61,665 nucleotides of DNA, taken from contig NZ_CAJXKQ010000025.1 in assembly GCF_913055835.1 (NCBI RefSeq), forward strand, positions 1 to 61,665, written 5' to 3'. This stretch comes from an uncultured Marinobacter sp. GTDB taxonomy: Bacteria > Pseudomonadota > Gammaproteobacteria > Pseudomonadales > Oleiphilaceae. How positions within the stretch are numbered: position 1 is the stretch's first letter; each line of letters opens with the position of its first letter. The notes below the pieces were generated by a model. That model was not told the origin of the DNA, searched no databases, and saw nothing but the letters and a program-made list of their open reading frames with translations. The position numbers were made by a program, and so were the translations under genes. Of this stretch, positions 46,330 through 59,600 are shown in pieces.

Positions 46330-47445
46330 TTACCGGCGGGCAAGGATCAGACGCTGATCCTCACCTACCTGACGTCGGTCCAGCACTTTCCATTGTACTT
46401 TATCTGCCATGGTCTCCAGCGGCAGATTTGCGGTTGGACGTCCCGTACTGCCGAGGAAAACCGGCGCCTGATAGAGCCAGAGTTCGTCGACCAGATTTTC
46501 GCTTATGAATGTGCCAGCCAGAGTGGGGCCTGCTTCAACGAGCAGCTCGTTGATCCCCAGCTCTCCCAGCGAGTCCAGCAGTTCGGCAAGATCAATGCCG
46601 TTATCCTTCCAGGCCACACCAGTAAGGCTGATGCCCAGCGCCGCCAGATCCTGAGCTGGCGCTGTCGCCAGGGTCGATGACGCGCAGAACACCTGCACGT
46701 TGCCGCCCTGGAGGATCTTCGCGGAGGATGGTGTACGCGCATCGCGATCGGCAATTACCCGAAGCGGCTGTCTGGACGGCTCCGTCGCGTCGCCAATATC
46801 CCCAAGCTCCTCCCGCCGGACTGTCAGTGACGGGTCGTCGGCCAGCACTGTACCTACACCAGTGAGAATGGCATCGCTGATCGCCCGCAGGCGCTGAACA
46901 TCCCGGCGAGCCTCTGAGCCGGTGATCCACTGGCTCTCACCGGAGGCCATGGCGGTTCGACCATCCAGGCTTGCCGCCATTTTAAGTCGCACCCAGGGGC
47001 GCCCGGTGTTCATGCGCTTCATGAACCCCGGATTCAGGCGGGTAGCTTCTTCCGCCAGCAGGCCTTCGGTAACCCGCACACCTGCATCCCTCAGCATATC
47101 CAGCCCCCGGCCAGACACTGAGGGATTCGGGTCCTTGGTCGCGGCGTACACATGCGCGACACCGGCATCAATCAGCGCTCTGGCACAGGGCGGCGTGCGA
47201 CCGAAATGGCTGCAGGGCTCCAGTGTTACGTACGCTGTCGCGCCACGGGCGTCAGTACCTGCCTGACTCAGAGCGCGAGTCTCGGCGTGGGCCTCTCCGG
47301 CACGCTCATGCCAGCCCTCACCAAGCACCAGATCTCCCCGGGCAATGACACAGCCAACTCGGGGATTAGGATGGGTAGAGTACCGACCGCGCCAGGCAAG
47401 CTGGACAGCCCGCGCCATCATGGCCCTGTCGCGGTTCTCGATCAT
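46330..47445 (-). CDS. ribD: RibD, pyrimidine deaminase/reductase of riboflavin synthesis
   Basis: Bifunctional enzyme. The N-terminal zinc deaminase domain (about 1-145) has [12 protein letters not shown] (HAE) and [17 protein letters not shown] (PCxxxGxxPxC). The C-terminal reductase domain is of the dihydrofolate reductase fold ([28 protein letters not shown], then [12 protein letters not shown]). 371 residues, normal. The ATG overlaps the nrdR stop by four bases. Riboflavin synthase, which normally follows, is missing here. Confidence 0.96.
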   Translation of the reverse strand: MIENRDRAMMARAVQLAWRGRYSTHPNPRVGCVIARGDLVLGEGWHERAGEAHAETRALSQAGTDARGATAYVTLEPCSHFGRTPPCARALIDAGVAHVYAATKDPNPSVSGRGLDMLRDAGVRVTEGLLAEEATRLNPGFMKRMNTGRPWVRLKMAASLDGRTAMASGESQWITGSEARRDVQRLRAISDAILTGVGTVLADDPSLTVRREELGDIGDATEPSRQPLRVIADRDARTPSSAKILQGGNVQVFCASSTLATAPAQDLAALGISLTGVAWKDNGIDLAELLDSLGELGINELLVEAGPTLAGTFISENLVDELWLYQAPVFLGSTGRPTANLPLETMADKVQWKVLDRRQVGEDQRLILARR

Positions 47446-47960
47446 GCCTTGCCTTTCGGGGCGTGGTTATCCGCCAGTGCTTTGGCGACATCCACAGCAG
47501 CCTCGCCATTGCTTGCCGATAACCTCTCGATTTCTTCCTTGAACTCGTTGATATCCTGGAAGCTGCGATACACCGAAGCGAAGCGGACATAGGCAACTTT
47601 GTCCAACTGGCGCAATTCGGTCATGACCTCCTCGCCCAGCTGCATGGATTTCACTTCCCGCTCACCCGTTGCCCGAAGACGGTATTTGATACGATTCAGG
47701 GCAGCATCGATCTGCTCGATGCTCACAGGACGCTTTTCGAGCGCTTTCATCAGCCCGGCGCGCAGCTTTTCCTCATCAAACGGTTGCCGGGTACCGTCCT
47801 GCTTGACGACCCTTGGCATCACCAGCTCGGCAGACTCGAAAGTGGTAAACCGCTCCCGACAGGACAGACACTCCCTGCGGCGACGCACCTGATCACCCTC
47901 GGCCACCAGCCGGGAGTCAATCACCTTGGTATCTGCTTCACCACAGAAGGGACAATGCAT
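47442..47960 (-). CDS. nrdR: NrdR, repressor of ribonucleotide reductase genes
   Basis: Zinc ribbon plus ATP-cone regulator that represses nrd operons when dATP is high. The 172 residues begin [18 protein letters not shown] with CPFC and CLSCRERF forming the zinc ribbon, followed by the ATP-cone ([20 protein letters not shown]) through about residue 140. The nrdR-ribD order is widely conserved in proteobacteria although the pathways are unrelated. Confidence 0.96.
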   Translation of the reverse strand: MHCPFCGEADTKVIDSRLVAEGDQVRRRRECLSCRERFTTFESAELVMPRVVKQDGTRQPFDEEKLRAGLMKALEKRPVSIEQIDAALNRIKYRLRATGEREVKSMQLGEEVMTELRQLDKVAYVRFASVYRSFQDINEFKEEIERLSASNGEAAVDVAKALADNHAPKGKA

Positions 47961-47982
47961 AGTCAGGAGCTCCGAAGAGGAA

Positions 47983-48006
47983 GCCGGGCCGAAAAGTCGG
48001 CCCGGC
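47983..48006 (-). terminator. Possible terminator after glyA
   Basis: Hairpin with 10-bp arms GCCGGGCCGA/TCGGCCCGGC and a 4-nt loop, about 30 nt past the glyA stop and before nrdR. The T run is weak (TTCCTC on the minus strand), so it may act with Rho or as a stabilising 3' end. Confidence 0.5.
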
Positions 48007-48037
48007 AGGTCATGCCTGTAGTCTAGCTATAAAACGA

Positions 48038-49291
48038 TCAGCCGTAGACGGGGAAACGGGCGCAAAGCGCTCCCACCTGCTCACGAACACGGCTATTTAC
48101 AGCCTCGTCGTCCACGTTATCGAGGATATCGCAGATCCAGCCGGCCAGATCACGACACTCGGACTCACCGAAACCACGGGTGGTGATCGCCGGGGTGCCG
48201 ATACGCAGACCGGAAGTGACGAACGGTGACCGGGGATCATTGGGAACCGCGTTTTTGTTCACGGTGATGTGAGCACGACCCAGCGCAGCATCCGCATCTT
48301 TACCGGTAATGTCCTGCTTGATCAGGCTGACCAGGAACAGGTGGTTCTTGGTGCCACCGGAAACCACGTCGTACCCGCGATCAACAAAAACCTGTGCCAT
48401 GGCAGAAGCGTTCTTCACAACCTGCTGCTGGTAGGCCTTGAACTCATCGCTCATGGCTTCCTTGAAGCACACAGCCTTGGCAGCGATTACGTGCATCAAC
48501 GGACCGCCCTGGCCACCGGGGAAAACGGCGGAGTTCAACTTCTTCTGCAGATCGGCATCGTCACAGGCCAGGATCAGACCACCACGGGGACCGCGCAGGG
48601 TCTTGTGTGTCGTGGTTGCAACCACGTGAGCGTGGGGAATCGGATCCGGATAAACGCCAGCGGCAACAAGACCAGCCACGTGGGCCATATCCACAAACAG
48701 GTAGGCACCAACCTTGTCCGCAATCTCGCGGAAACGGGCGAAATCCAGCTCCTGTGAATAGGCAGAGAAGCCGGCAATGATCATCTTCGGCTTGTGCTCA
48801 AGAGCCAGCGCTTCGATTTCATCGTAGTCGAGAAGGCCTGTATCGGTATTGATACCGTACTGAACGGCATTGTAGATCTTGCCGGAGAAGTTGACACTGG
48901 CGCCGTGAGTCAGGTGCCCACCGTGGGCGAGACTCATGCCCAGAACAGTGTCACCGGGCTTGAGCAGAGCCATGAAGACAGCCGAGTTGGCCTGGGAACC
49001 GGAATGCGGCTGTACGTTGGCATAGGCAGCACCGAACAGCTCTTTGGCACGCTCAATCGCGAGATCTTCGGCAATATCCACGAACTCGCAACCGCCGTAG
49101 TAACGCTTGCCGGGATAGCCTTCCGCGTACTTGTTGGTCAGCACGCTGCCCTGAGCTTCCATCACCCGGGGGCTGGTATAGTTCTCTGACGCGATCAGCT
49201 CGATGTGAGCTTCCTGGCGCTTCTCTTCCGCCTGCATGGCGTTCCAGAGTTCGTCGTCAAAGCCGGCGATTTTCATTTCACGATTAAACAT
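48038..49291 (-). CDS. glyA: GlyA, serine hydroxymethyltransferase
   Basis: PLP enzyme interconverting serine and glycine with tetrahydrofolate, the main source of one-carbon units. 417 residues. The cofactor lysine is in [16 protein letters not shown] near residue 229; [29 protein letters not shown] and HGGHLTHGA are family signatures. The start ATG 49291 gives [10 protein letters not shown]; the second Met (MKIAG) is an alternative. It stands upstream of nrdR-ribD with a hairpin between, so it is probably its own unit. Confidence 0.97.
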   Translation of the reverse strand: MFNREMKIAGFDDELWNAMQAEEKRQEAHIELIASENYTSPRVMEAQGSVLTNKYAEGYPGKRYYGGCEFVDIAEDLAIERAKELFGAAYANVQPHSGSQANSAVFMALLKPGDTVLGMSLAHGGHLTHGASVNFSGKIYNAVQYGINTDTGLLDYDEIEALALEHKPKMIIAGFSAYSQELDFARFREIADKVGAYLFVDMAHVAGLVAAGVYPDPIPHAHVVATTTHKTLRGPRGGLILACDDADLQKKLNSAVFPGGQGGPLMHVIAAKAVCFKEAMSDEFKAYQQQVVKNASAMAQVFVDRGYDVVSGGTKNHLFLVSLIKQDITGKDADAALGRAHITVNKNAVPNDPRSPFVTSGLRIGTPAITTRGFGESECRDLAGWICDILDNVDDEAVNSRVREQVGALCARFPVYG

Positions 49292-49520
49292 GGATGCGCT
49301 GCCTCTGTGTGCTTGGCTGGCCCGGAGAGCATTGGCAATCTCCGCAGGCTCCCTGAAAAATTGGGCCGCTATTCTATCTCACAAACGGGTGAAAAATCAC
49401 CCTTTATACCGTCCGCAGATACCGGCATGCGGCCTACTCCGGTTTCTGCTCAATTGCTATCACTGGTGGGTTTCGTTACCTTAGCCGATTACTGTTCTCA
49501 GGTACCGGCATCGGTGGTGT

Positions 49521-49626
49521 CGGCCTCCGGGGCGGGCGATCCGGGATACGCTGTAAATACGTCCCTGTACGCTCGACAAAATCATCCATGATTTTGACGA
49601 TCCCGGACCGCCCGCCCCGAAGGCCT
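49521..49626. repeat. Nested palindrome element E2 (glyA-ettA gap)
   Basis: Outer GC-rich arms of about 26 bp (49521-49546 and 49601-49626) with three mismatches. The inner stem CAAAATCAT (49577-49585)/ATGATTTTG (49588-49596) has a CC loop and is flanked by TCG/CGA. Before it lies TAC-GTCCCT-GTA. The fixed parts match E1 (GTAAATACGTCC.TGTA, GCT.G, CATCCATG) but both stems have different sequence. The remainder of the 398-nt gap (49292-49689), which must hold the divergent glyA and ettA promoters, shows nothing else I can name. Confidence 0.85.
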
Positions 49627-49689
49627 TGATCAGGCACCTGACGTGTATTCATTTCTCAAGCGACTGTTTGATAAAAGGATTCTGCCAAC

Positions 49690-51351
<1,662 letters not shown>

Positions 51352-51358
51352 GATCCTG

Positions 51359-51457
51359 TGTCGGATTACGGCCCTGCGGACCTAATCCGACCTACCTATG
51401 GTCCAGAATGGTGATAGATCCCGCGTAGGTCGGATTAGGCGCAGCCGTAATCCGACA
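51359..51457. repeat. REPIN B: inverted pair of REP-like palindromes
   Basis: Units at 51359-51395 (GTCGGATTA...TAATCCGACCTAC) and 51425-51457 (GTAGGTCGGATTA...TAATCCGACA), in the same inverted arrangement as REPIN A. It starts 8 nt after the ettA stop and ends 28 nt before radA, filling the gap between two + strand genes. Confidence 0.88.
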
Positions 51458-51485
51458 GCCAACCCCGGAAGGTAGCAACAACCCC

Positions 51486-52862
51486 ATGGCCAAACCCAAA
51501 ACCGCCTACGTCTGCACTGAATGCGGTGCCGACTATTCCAAATGGCAGGGCCAGTGCACCGCCTGCCAGGCCTGGAACACCATCAGCGAAGTGCGCGGCG
51601 TCAGCAGCAACAGCAAAGGCGCGCGCGGTGCCCGCTTTGAGGGATTCGCCGGCAGCTTGTCCGGGGTCCAGAGCCTGGATGACGTCAGTCTCGCAGAGCA
51701 GCCCCGTATCAGCTCCGGCATGCAGGAGTTCGATCGGGTCTTGGGCGGTGGTCTGGTCGAAGGCTCGGCTGTTCTGATGGGCGGCCACCCGGGAGCCGGC
51801 AAAAGCACCCTTCTTCTCCAGGCTGTCTGCCATCTGGCCGCAACGGTCCCCGCCTTGTATGTTACTGGTGAGGAATCCCTGCAACAGGTCGCTATGCGCG
51901 CCAAACGCCTGGGTCTGCCCACCAAAGACCTGAAGATGCTGTCCGAAACCAGTGTCGAACGGGTCATGCAGGTAGCCGAGACCGAAAAACCCCGGATTCT
52001 GGTGGTAGACAGTATTCAGGTGATGCACATGGCGGACATCGAGTCCGCCCCTGGCAGTGTCTCCCAGGTACGCGAAAGCGCAGCCTATCTGACCCGTTTC
52101 GCCAAGCAGACCGGCACCATCCTGTTCCTGGTTGGCCACGTCACCAAAGACGGCAGCCTGGCCGGCCCGAAAGTCCTGGAACACATGATTGACTGCTCGA
52201 TCCTGCTGGAAGGCTCCAGCGACAGCCGCTATCGAACCCTTCGGGGGATCAAGAACCGGTTTGGTGCGGTAAACGAGTTGGGCGTATTCGCTATGCTGGA
52301 GCAGGGGCTGAAGGAAGTGAAGAACCCCAGCGCGATCTTCCTGAACCGTGGTGAAGACGCGGCCCCGGGAAGCGTGGTGATGGTGGTCTGGGAAGGCACC
52401 CGCCCGATGCTCGTGGAGATCCAGGCACTGGTCGATATGGCCCAGGGCGGCTACCCACGACGTGTTGCCGTTGGCCTGGACCAGAACCGACTGGCCATGC
52501 TCCTTGCCGTATTGCACCGCCACGGCGGCATGCACGTGTCCGATCAGGATGTGTTCGTGAACGTGGTGGGTGGCGTAAAGGTCAACGAAACCAGCGCCGA
52601 CCTGGCCCTGCTGGCCGCCATCGTCTCCTCCTTCCGAGACCGCGCCCTGCCCCAGGATCTGGTCATCTTCGGCGAAGTCGGCCTCTCCGGCGAAATCCGT
52701 CCGGTGCCCAGCGGCCAGGAACGAATCTACGAAGCCGCCAAACACGGCTTCACACGGGCGCTGGTGCCGAAATCCAATGCCCCAAGGAAGGCCATCGAAG
52801 GCATGAAGGTGATTCCGGTGACCAAGCTGAGTGATGCGCTCTCAGCCTTGGAGGAACTCTAG
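51486..52862 (+). CDS. radA: RadA (Sms), DNA repair ATPase
   Basis: Hexameric RecA-like helicase that helps branch migration in recombination and in natural transformation. 458 residues: N-terminal C4 zinc finger (CTECGADYSKWQGQCTACQAW), RecA-type ATPase with Walker A GGHPGAGKST near residue 100, the RadA-specific KNRFG motif (GIKNRFGAVNELG), and a Lon-like C-terminal domain from about 290 (GGVKVNETSADLALLAAIVSS). With type IV pilus genes nearby it could serve DNA uptake too, an inference only. Confidence 0.96.
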   Translation: MAKPKTAYVCTECGADYSKWQGQCTACQAWNTISEVRGVSSNSKGARGARFEGFAGSLSGVQSLDDVSLAEQPRISSGMQEFDRVLGGGLVEGSAVLMGGHPGAGKSTLLLQAVCHLAATVPALYVTGEESLQQVAMRAKRLGLPTKDLKMLSETSVERVMQVAETEKPRILVVDSIQVMHMADIESAPGSVSQVRESAAYLTRFAKQTGTILFLVGHVTKDGSLAGPKVLEHMIDCSILLEGSSDSRYRTLRGIKNRFGAVNELGVFAMLEQGLKEVKNPSAIFLNRGEDAAPGSVVMVVWEGTRPMLVEIQALVDMAQGGYPRRVAVGLDQNRLAMLLAVLHRHGGMHVSDQDVFVNVVGGVKVNETSADLALLAAIVSSFRDRALPQDLVIFGEVGLSGEIRPVPSGQERIYEAAKHGFTRALVPKSNAPRKAIEGMKVIPVTKLSDALSALEEL

Positions 52863-52894
52863 GCCTTCGTGGTTCAGAGTTTACGGAGCGGTTG

Positions 52895-53069
52895 GCAGGG
52901 GGAGCTTCCAAAAACCGCTACAAGCCCCCCTCCGGGGTCCAGCCAGCAATCATAGATTGCTGTCGTTCGGCTGTCGCATGAAGCTTCGCTTCATAAACGC
53001 TCGGCCTCACCCATGTGCGCTTGTCCTCGGCCATCCCTGGCCTCCGACATTTTTGGAAGCTCCTATGCC
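52895..53069 (+). repeat. Nested palindrome element E3 (radA-PilZ gap), long variant
   Basis: Outer arms GGAGCTTCCAAAAA (52901-52914) and TTTTTGGAAGCTCC (53050-53063), with partial pairing beyond (GGCA.../...TGCC). The interior is much longer than in the other elements and folds into several small hairpins (AGCAATC/GATTGCT, ATGAAGC/GCTTCAT). It then ends with CAC-CCAT-GTG, GCTTGTC and GGCCATCC(C)TGGCC, the same order of motifs as E4. Strand given is the direction in which CCGCTAC comes first. Confidence 0.75.
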
Positions 53070-53160
53070 AGTCTATCCTGCTTACTGCAGTGCAGGACTC
53101 CGATTTTTAAAATTCTAGAAGACGGATTCCGGAAGGCGAAAACTGGTAACAGACAGCCAA

Positions 53161-53192
53161 GTAGGTCGGATTAGGCTAAGCCGTAATCCGAC
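53161..53192 (+). repeat. Single REP-like unit C, downstream of the PilZ gene
   Basis: GTAGGTCGGATTAGG...GTAATCCGAC, matching the right-hand unit of REPINs A and B. It ends 9 nt before the PilZ gene's stop codon. Unpaired locally, but mirrored by unit D at 53662-53701 on the far side of the gene. Confidence 0.85.
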
Positions 53193-53201
53193 AAAACCTG
53201 C

Positions 53202-53570
53202 CTAATCAATAAGATGCGCAAACTCCCTCTCCAGAAGAGCTTGATCACCAAGATTAAGTTCAACCAGACGTTTCAGATGAGTGGCACTGTCGAGGTCAAT
53301 GTATTGGCACTTAAACCCCAACCGGTGGGGTTCTATGTGCCGCAACTCTACAGCCATCACAATACCTGCCTCATGATCATTCAGGTGAATAATCACTTCG
53401 CAGGGCTGCTTTAAAGGGACCTGCCAACCCTCCGGCCGTTTGACCAGAACACCTTTCAGCGAAATATCCAGCACCTCGGTCTTCCAGACAGACTCCTGGC
53501 AGTGAAGCTCGCAGGGCGCGTCAAACTCGATCCGGTGAAAACGGCGCTTTTCGGGGGTTTTGGTGGACAA
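53202..53570 (-). CDS. MapZ-like single-domain PilZ c-di-GMP receptor
   Basis: A 122-residue protein almost entirely made of a PilZ domain. The c-di-GMP motifs are complete: RRFHR (RxxxR, residues 9-13) and DISLKG (D/NxSxxG, about residue 36). The helical C-terminus YIDLDSATHLKRLVELNLGD is strikingly like PA4608/MapZ of Pseudomonas aeruginosa, which binds the chemotaxis methyltransferase CheR1 and changes flagellar switching. I infer a similar role in motility. No chemotaxis gene is near. The gene is bracketed by inverted copies of two intergenic repeat families. Confidence 0.88.
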   Translation of the reverse strand: MSTKTPEKRRFHRIEFDAPCELHCQESVWKTEVLDISLKGVLVKRPEGWQVPLKQPCEVIIHLNDHEAGIVMAVELRHIEPHRLGFKCQYIDLDSATHLKRLVELNLGDQALLEREFAHLID

Positions 53571-53661
53571 CGGGTTACTCCTGTTTACCGGTCTTGTTTT
53601 ACCTGACTATAGACCGGACAGGAGATTGCATCCAGGGGAGTTTTTGAGTGGGATAGAGGTC

Positions 53662-53701
53662 GTCGGATTACGGCACGCGTTGCGCACCTAATCCGACCTA
53701 C
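53662..53701 (-). repeat. Single REP-like unit D, upstream of the PilZ gene
   Basis: GTCGGATTACGG...CCTAATCCGACCTAC, the left-hand type, in inverse orientation to unit C. It is 92 nt upstream of the PilZ start, so it lies in or before its promoter region. Confidence 0.85.
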
Positions 53702-53800
53702 GGTACTGACTATGGTCCGGACGGTTTGATGCATCAAGGGGATCTTGAGCTCAGAAAGGGTCGTGGAATAGGCAGACATATCTCCGATGTATGAGCGAGG

Positions 53801-53901
53801 CTGTTGTGGGGCCCTTTCCAAAAATGTTGGAGGCCATGGACGGCCGGAGACAAGCCACAGGGACGTGCTCGTAGCGGTTTTTGGAAAGGGCCCCACAACA
53901 G
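53801..53901 (-). repeat. Nested palindrome element E4 (PilZ-hemE gap)
   Basis: Perfect 24-bp outer arms (53801-53824 and 53878-53901) separated by 53 nt. Read on the minus strand the interior is CCGCTACGAG, CAC-GTCCCT-GTG, GCTTGTC, then GGCC-GTCCAT-GGCC, the same motif order as E3 and closely related to E1/E2. It lies 42 nt downstream of the hemE stop. Confidence 0.88.
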
Positions 53902-53943
53902 ACTCAGACTCCCGGCTCGAAGGCTAGGAACGACGCCTCAGCC

Positions 53944-55008
53944 TCAGCGGTGATACTCCGGGCTGAGTTCAACCACAGCCTCAATGAACGCCTTGGCATG
54001 CTCTGGATCGACATCCGGCGTAATGCCGTGGCCAAGGTTGAAGATATGGCCATTGCCGGAACCGAAGCGCCGGAGGATATCGGCCACTTCCTGGCGAATC
54101 CGCTCAGGCGGTGCATACAGCATGGCCGGGTCCATGTTGCCCTGGAGCGCCACCCGGTCGCCGATGCGGGCTCGGGCGTTGCCGATATCGGTGGTCCAGT
54201 CCAGGCCAACGGCATCGGCACCGGAATCGGCAATGGATTCCAGCCACTGACCACCGTTCTTGGTAAAGAGGATTACCGGCACCCGGCGACCATCGTTCTC
54301 GCGAATCAGGCCGTCGACGATCTTCTTCATATAGCGAAGCGAGAACTCCTCATAGGCCCAGCTGCTCAAAACGCCACCCCAGGTGTCGAAAATCTGAACA
54401 GCCTGGGCACCGGCCTTGATCTGTCCGTTGAGGTAATCAATGACCGCATCCGCAAGATGGTCCAGCAAGCGGTGCATAACTTCAGGCTGACCGTACATGA
54501 GCTTCTTGGCCTCCCGGAAATCCTTGGAAGAGCCACCCTCAATCATGTAAGTCGCCAGGGTCCATGGGCTGCCGGAGAAACCGATCAGGGGAACACTGCC
54601 GTTCAAGGCACCGCGGATGGTGGAAACCGCGTTCATGACGTAGTCCAGATCTACCTCTGCGTTGATCTTCGGCAGAGCCGCAACATCGGCTTCGGAGCGG
54701 ATCGTATTCCGGAATTTCGGGCCTTCCCCGGTTTCGAAGTACAGGCCGAGACCCAGAGCGTCCGGAATGGTCAGGATGTCTGAAAACAGGATCGCCGCGT
54801 CCAGTGGGAAACGTTCGAGAGGCTGCAGAGTTACCTCGCAGGCCAACGGCGTGTTCTTGCACAGGCTGAGAAAGTCACCAGCTTTGGCCCTGGTCGCACG
54901 GTACTCCGGCAGGTATCGCCCTGCCTGTCGCATCATCCAGACCGGTGTGCGGTCCACGGGCTGGCGCATCAGGGCGCGCAGGAAACGATCATTTTTCAGC
55001 TCGGTCAT
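53944..55008 (-). CDS. hemE: HemE, uroporphyrinogen III decarboxylase
   Basis: Decarboxylates the four acetate side chains of uroporphyrinogen III to give coproporphyrinogen III in haem synthesis. 354 residues. The two signatures are [16 protein letters not shown] near residues 22-37 and [17 protein letters not shown] near 145; the catalytic Asp lies in [16 protein letters not shown]. The gene order gltB-gltD-hemE is also seen in Pseudomonas. Here a terminator separates hemE from gltD. Confidence 0.97.
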   Translation of the reverse strand: MTELKNDRFLRALMRQPVDRTPVWMMRQAGRYLPEYRATRAKAGDFLSLCKNTPLACEVTLQPLERFPLDAAILFSDILTIPDALGLGLYFETGEGPKFRNTIRSEADVAALPKINAEVDLDYVMNAVSTIRGALNGSVPLIGFSGSPWTLATYMIEGGSSKDFREAKKLMYGQPEVMHRLLDHLADAVIDYLNGQIKAGAQAVQIFDTWGGVLSSWAYEEFSLRYMKKIVDGLIRENDGRRVPVILFTKNGGQWLESIADSGADAVGLDWTTDIGNARARIGDRVALQGNMDPAMLYAPPERIRQEVADILRRFGSGNGHIFNLGHGITPDVDPEHAKAFIEAVVELSPEYHR

Positions 55009-55078
55009 AGGAAGTCCAGCGTGTTCTGTACTAAGGGGAAAATTGGATGGGGAGCCATAATACCCGGTTTGCGGGAAT

Positions 55079-55113
55079 AAAAAAGGGCGGCTTTCCCTTA
55101 GGAAACCGCCCTT
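55079..55113 (-). terminator. Terminator of gltBD
   Basis: Minus-strand hairpin AAGGGCGGTTTCC / GGAAAGCCGCCCTT (one bulge, 4-nt loop) followed by six T, 23 nt past the gltD stop. Clear intrinsic terminator between gltD and hemE. Confidence 0.85.
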
Positions 55114-55135
55114 CTGATCAGGATCAATCCCCGAA

Positions 55136-56572
<1,437 letters not shown>

Positions 56573-56626
56573 TCAATTTCGACAAGGGCGGCAGCCAGGC
56601 TGCTCGCCCCGAACCCTATCAGCTTC

Positions 56627-59600
56627 TTATTCCGGGCGGGCCCGGGTGCTGGCCAGCAGGCTACGCAGGTTCGCCGCCTTGGGTTTCACCAGCCAGAATC
56701 GGCCGATGTAATCGTCGAAATTCTCAAGAATGTGCTCAGCCCACTCGCTGCCGGTTTCCGAAATATGTTCCCGGATAACACCGCGCAGGTGATTACGGTA
56801 GGACTCCATATCTTCACTGGATATCCGCTGAATCTCGACCAGCTCGTGGTTGTACTTGTCCACGAAGGTGTTGTTGAGATCCATCACATAGGCAAAGCCA
56901 CCGGTCATACCAGCACCAAAATTGTGCCCGGTAGAACCGAGTACAGTGACCAGGCCGCCAGTCATGTATTCGCAGCAGTGGTCGCCAGCGCCCTCTACAA
57001 CCGCGTGTGCGCCAGAATTACGAACCGCGAAACGCTCACCGGCAGTGCCAGCTGCAAAGAGTTTGCCGCCAGTTGCCCCATACAGGCAGGTGTTACCGAC
57101 GATGGAGGTTTCCTGGGTCTTGAAGGTGCTGCCGCGGGGCGGCTTCACCACCAGCTTGCCACCAGTCATCCCCTTGCCGACGTAATCGTTGGCATCCCCT
57201 TCAAGGATCAGATTGAGACCACCCACGTTCCAGACACCAAAACTCTGGCCGGCGGTACCGGTGAGATCCAGAGTGATGGGCGCATCGACCATGCCCTGGT
57301 TGCCATGGATCTGGGCAATTTCCCCGGACAGGCGGGCACCAATGGAGCGATCGCAGTTGGTTACACGGTAAGACCAGGCTCCACCACTCTTCTCCTTGAT
57401 GGCTGCAGCGGTATCCTGAACCATCTGTTCCGCAAGTTTGCCTTCATCGAACGGGTGATTCCGTTCCACCTGACAGGTCTGCGGCTTGTCCGCGGGAATA
57501 TGGTCGTTGGACAGCAGACGACTCAGGTCGAGCTTCTTCTGGCGCTCGGTATCGCCCGGCAGACGTTCCAGCAGGTCAACGCGACCGACCAGCTCTTCCA
57601 GGCTCCGTACGCCCAGTTTCGCCATCCACTCACGGGTTTCCTCCGCCACGAAGCGGAAGAAATTCATGGCCATTTCCACCGTACCCTTGAAGTGCTCTTC
57701 ACGGAGATGGTCATTCTGGGTCGCGACACCGGTCGCGCAGTTATTCAGGTGACAGATACGGAGGTACTTACAGCCCAGCGCCACCATCGGCGTGGTACCG
57801 AAACCAAAACTCTCGGCACCAAGGATTGCGCCTTTCACTACGTCGAGACCAGTCTTGATGCCGCCATCAGTTTGCAGGCGGATCTTGCCCCGCAGGTCGT
57901 TAGCACGCAAGGCCTGCTGGGTTTCCGTCAGCCCCAGCTCCCAGGGCGAGCCCGCGTAGCGGATGGACGTCAGCGGGCTTGCTGCGGTGCCGCCATCGTA
58001 ACCGGAAACGGTAATCAGGTCGGCGTAAGCTTTGGCCACACCCGCTGCAATCGTACCTACACCTGGCTCGGAGACCAGCTTCACTGACACCAGAGCCTGC
58101 GGGTTGACCTGCTTGAGGTCAAAAATCAGCTGGGCCAAATCCTCGATAGAATAGATATCGTGGTGCGGCGGCGGTGAAATGAGCGTCACGCCGGGCACTG
58201 AATAGCGCAGACGGGCGATCAGATCATTGACCTTGCCACCCGGAAGCTGGCCGCCTTCACCGGGCTTGGCCCCTTGGGCCACCTTGATCTGCATGACATC
58301 AGCGCTGCGCAGGTATTCGGCCGTGACGCCGAAACGCCCGGAAGCCACCTGCTTGATCTTGGAACGCTTTTCGGTGCCATATCGGGCCGGATCTTCACCG
58401 CCCTCGCCGGAGTTCGAGCGACCACCCAGAGTGTTCATAGCGACGGCCAGGGCCTCGTGGGCCTCTGGTGACAGCGCACCCAGTGACATAGCCGCCGAAT
58501 CAAAGCGCGGGAAAATATTCTCTACCGGCTCAACCTCGGCAAGGTCGATTGACTTGAGGTCTTTCCGGAAACCCAGGAGATCCCGCAGGGTTGCCACCGG
58601 ACGCTCATTGACCAGACCGGCATACTCCTTGTAGTGGCCATAGTCGCCACTGGTTACCGCCTCCTGCAGTTTGCCGACAACATCCGGGTTAAAGGCGTGG
58701 TATTCCTGGCCATGGACGTACTTCAGCAGGCCACCCTGGACAATTGGCTTGCGCGGTTTCCAGGCTACGGAAGCCAGTTGCTCCTGGTCCTGCTGGAAGT
58801 CATAGAACCCGGCACCCTGGATCCTGCTTGGCACACCCTTGAAGCAAAGGTCAACGACATCATCTGCCAGCCCGATCGCTTCAAAAAGCTGAGCGCCACG
58901 GTACGAAGTGATGGTCGAAATACCCATCTTGGACAGGATCTTCAGCAGCCCCTTGTTGATACCCTTCCGGTAATTGTTCTTGGCATCGATCGGATCCATC
59001 AATAGCTCGCCGGTACGGATCAGATCGTTCAGAACCTGATAGGCAAGGTATGGATAGACCGCCGTCGCACCAAAACCAAACAGCACTGCGAAATGATGGG
59101 GATCCCGGGCCCAACCGGTTTCGACAATGATGTTGGAATCGCAGCGAAGCCCCTTCTGGACCAAATGGTGGTGAACCGCGCCGGTTGCCATCAGTGCGTT
59201 GACCGGCAGCTCACCTTCTTTCAGGTCTTTATCGGTGAGGATCAGCAGCACCTTGCCGTCGCGGACAGCTTGCTCCGCCTCCTCGCACACCTGGCGAATC
59301 GCCTGCTCCAGCCCCTGCTCCGGACGGTAGCTCATGGAGATACGAGCCACCTCGAAACCCGGGCGCTCGTTGTTGGCGATCTTCAGGAACTTGGCCGGAG
59401 ACAGAACTGGCGTGGTCAGGATTATGCGATCCGCGTGATCGGCGGTTTCCTCGAACACGTTGCGCTCGGCACCCAGACAGGTCTCCAGGGACATGACTAT
59501 CGACTCACGCAGGGGGTCAATCGCCGGGTTGGTCACCTGGGCAAACTTCTGACGGAAGTAGTCCGCAACATGGCGTACCTTGCTCGATAGCACGGCCATC

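Noticed and set aside
52980..53060. E3 as a tRNA or small protein-coding gene
   Set aside because: The small hairpins do not make a cloverleaf, there is no anticodon arm or TTCGA-type loop, and no open frame with a ribosome site covers it.
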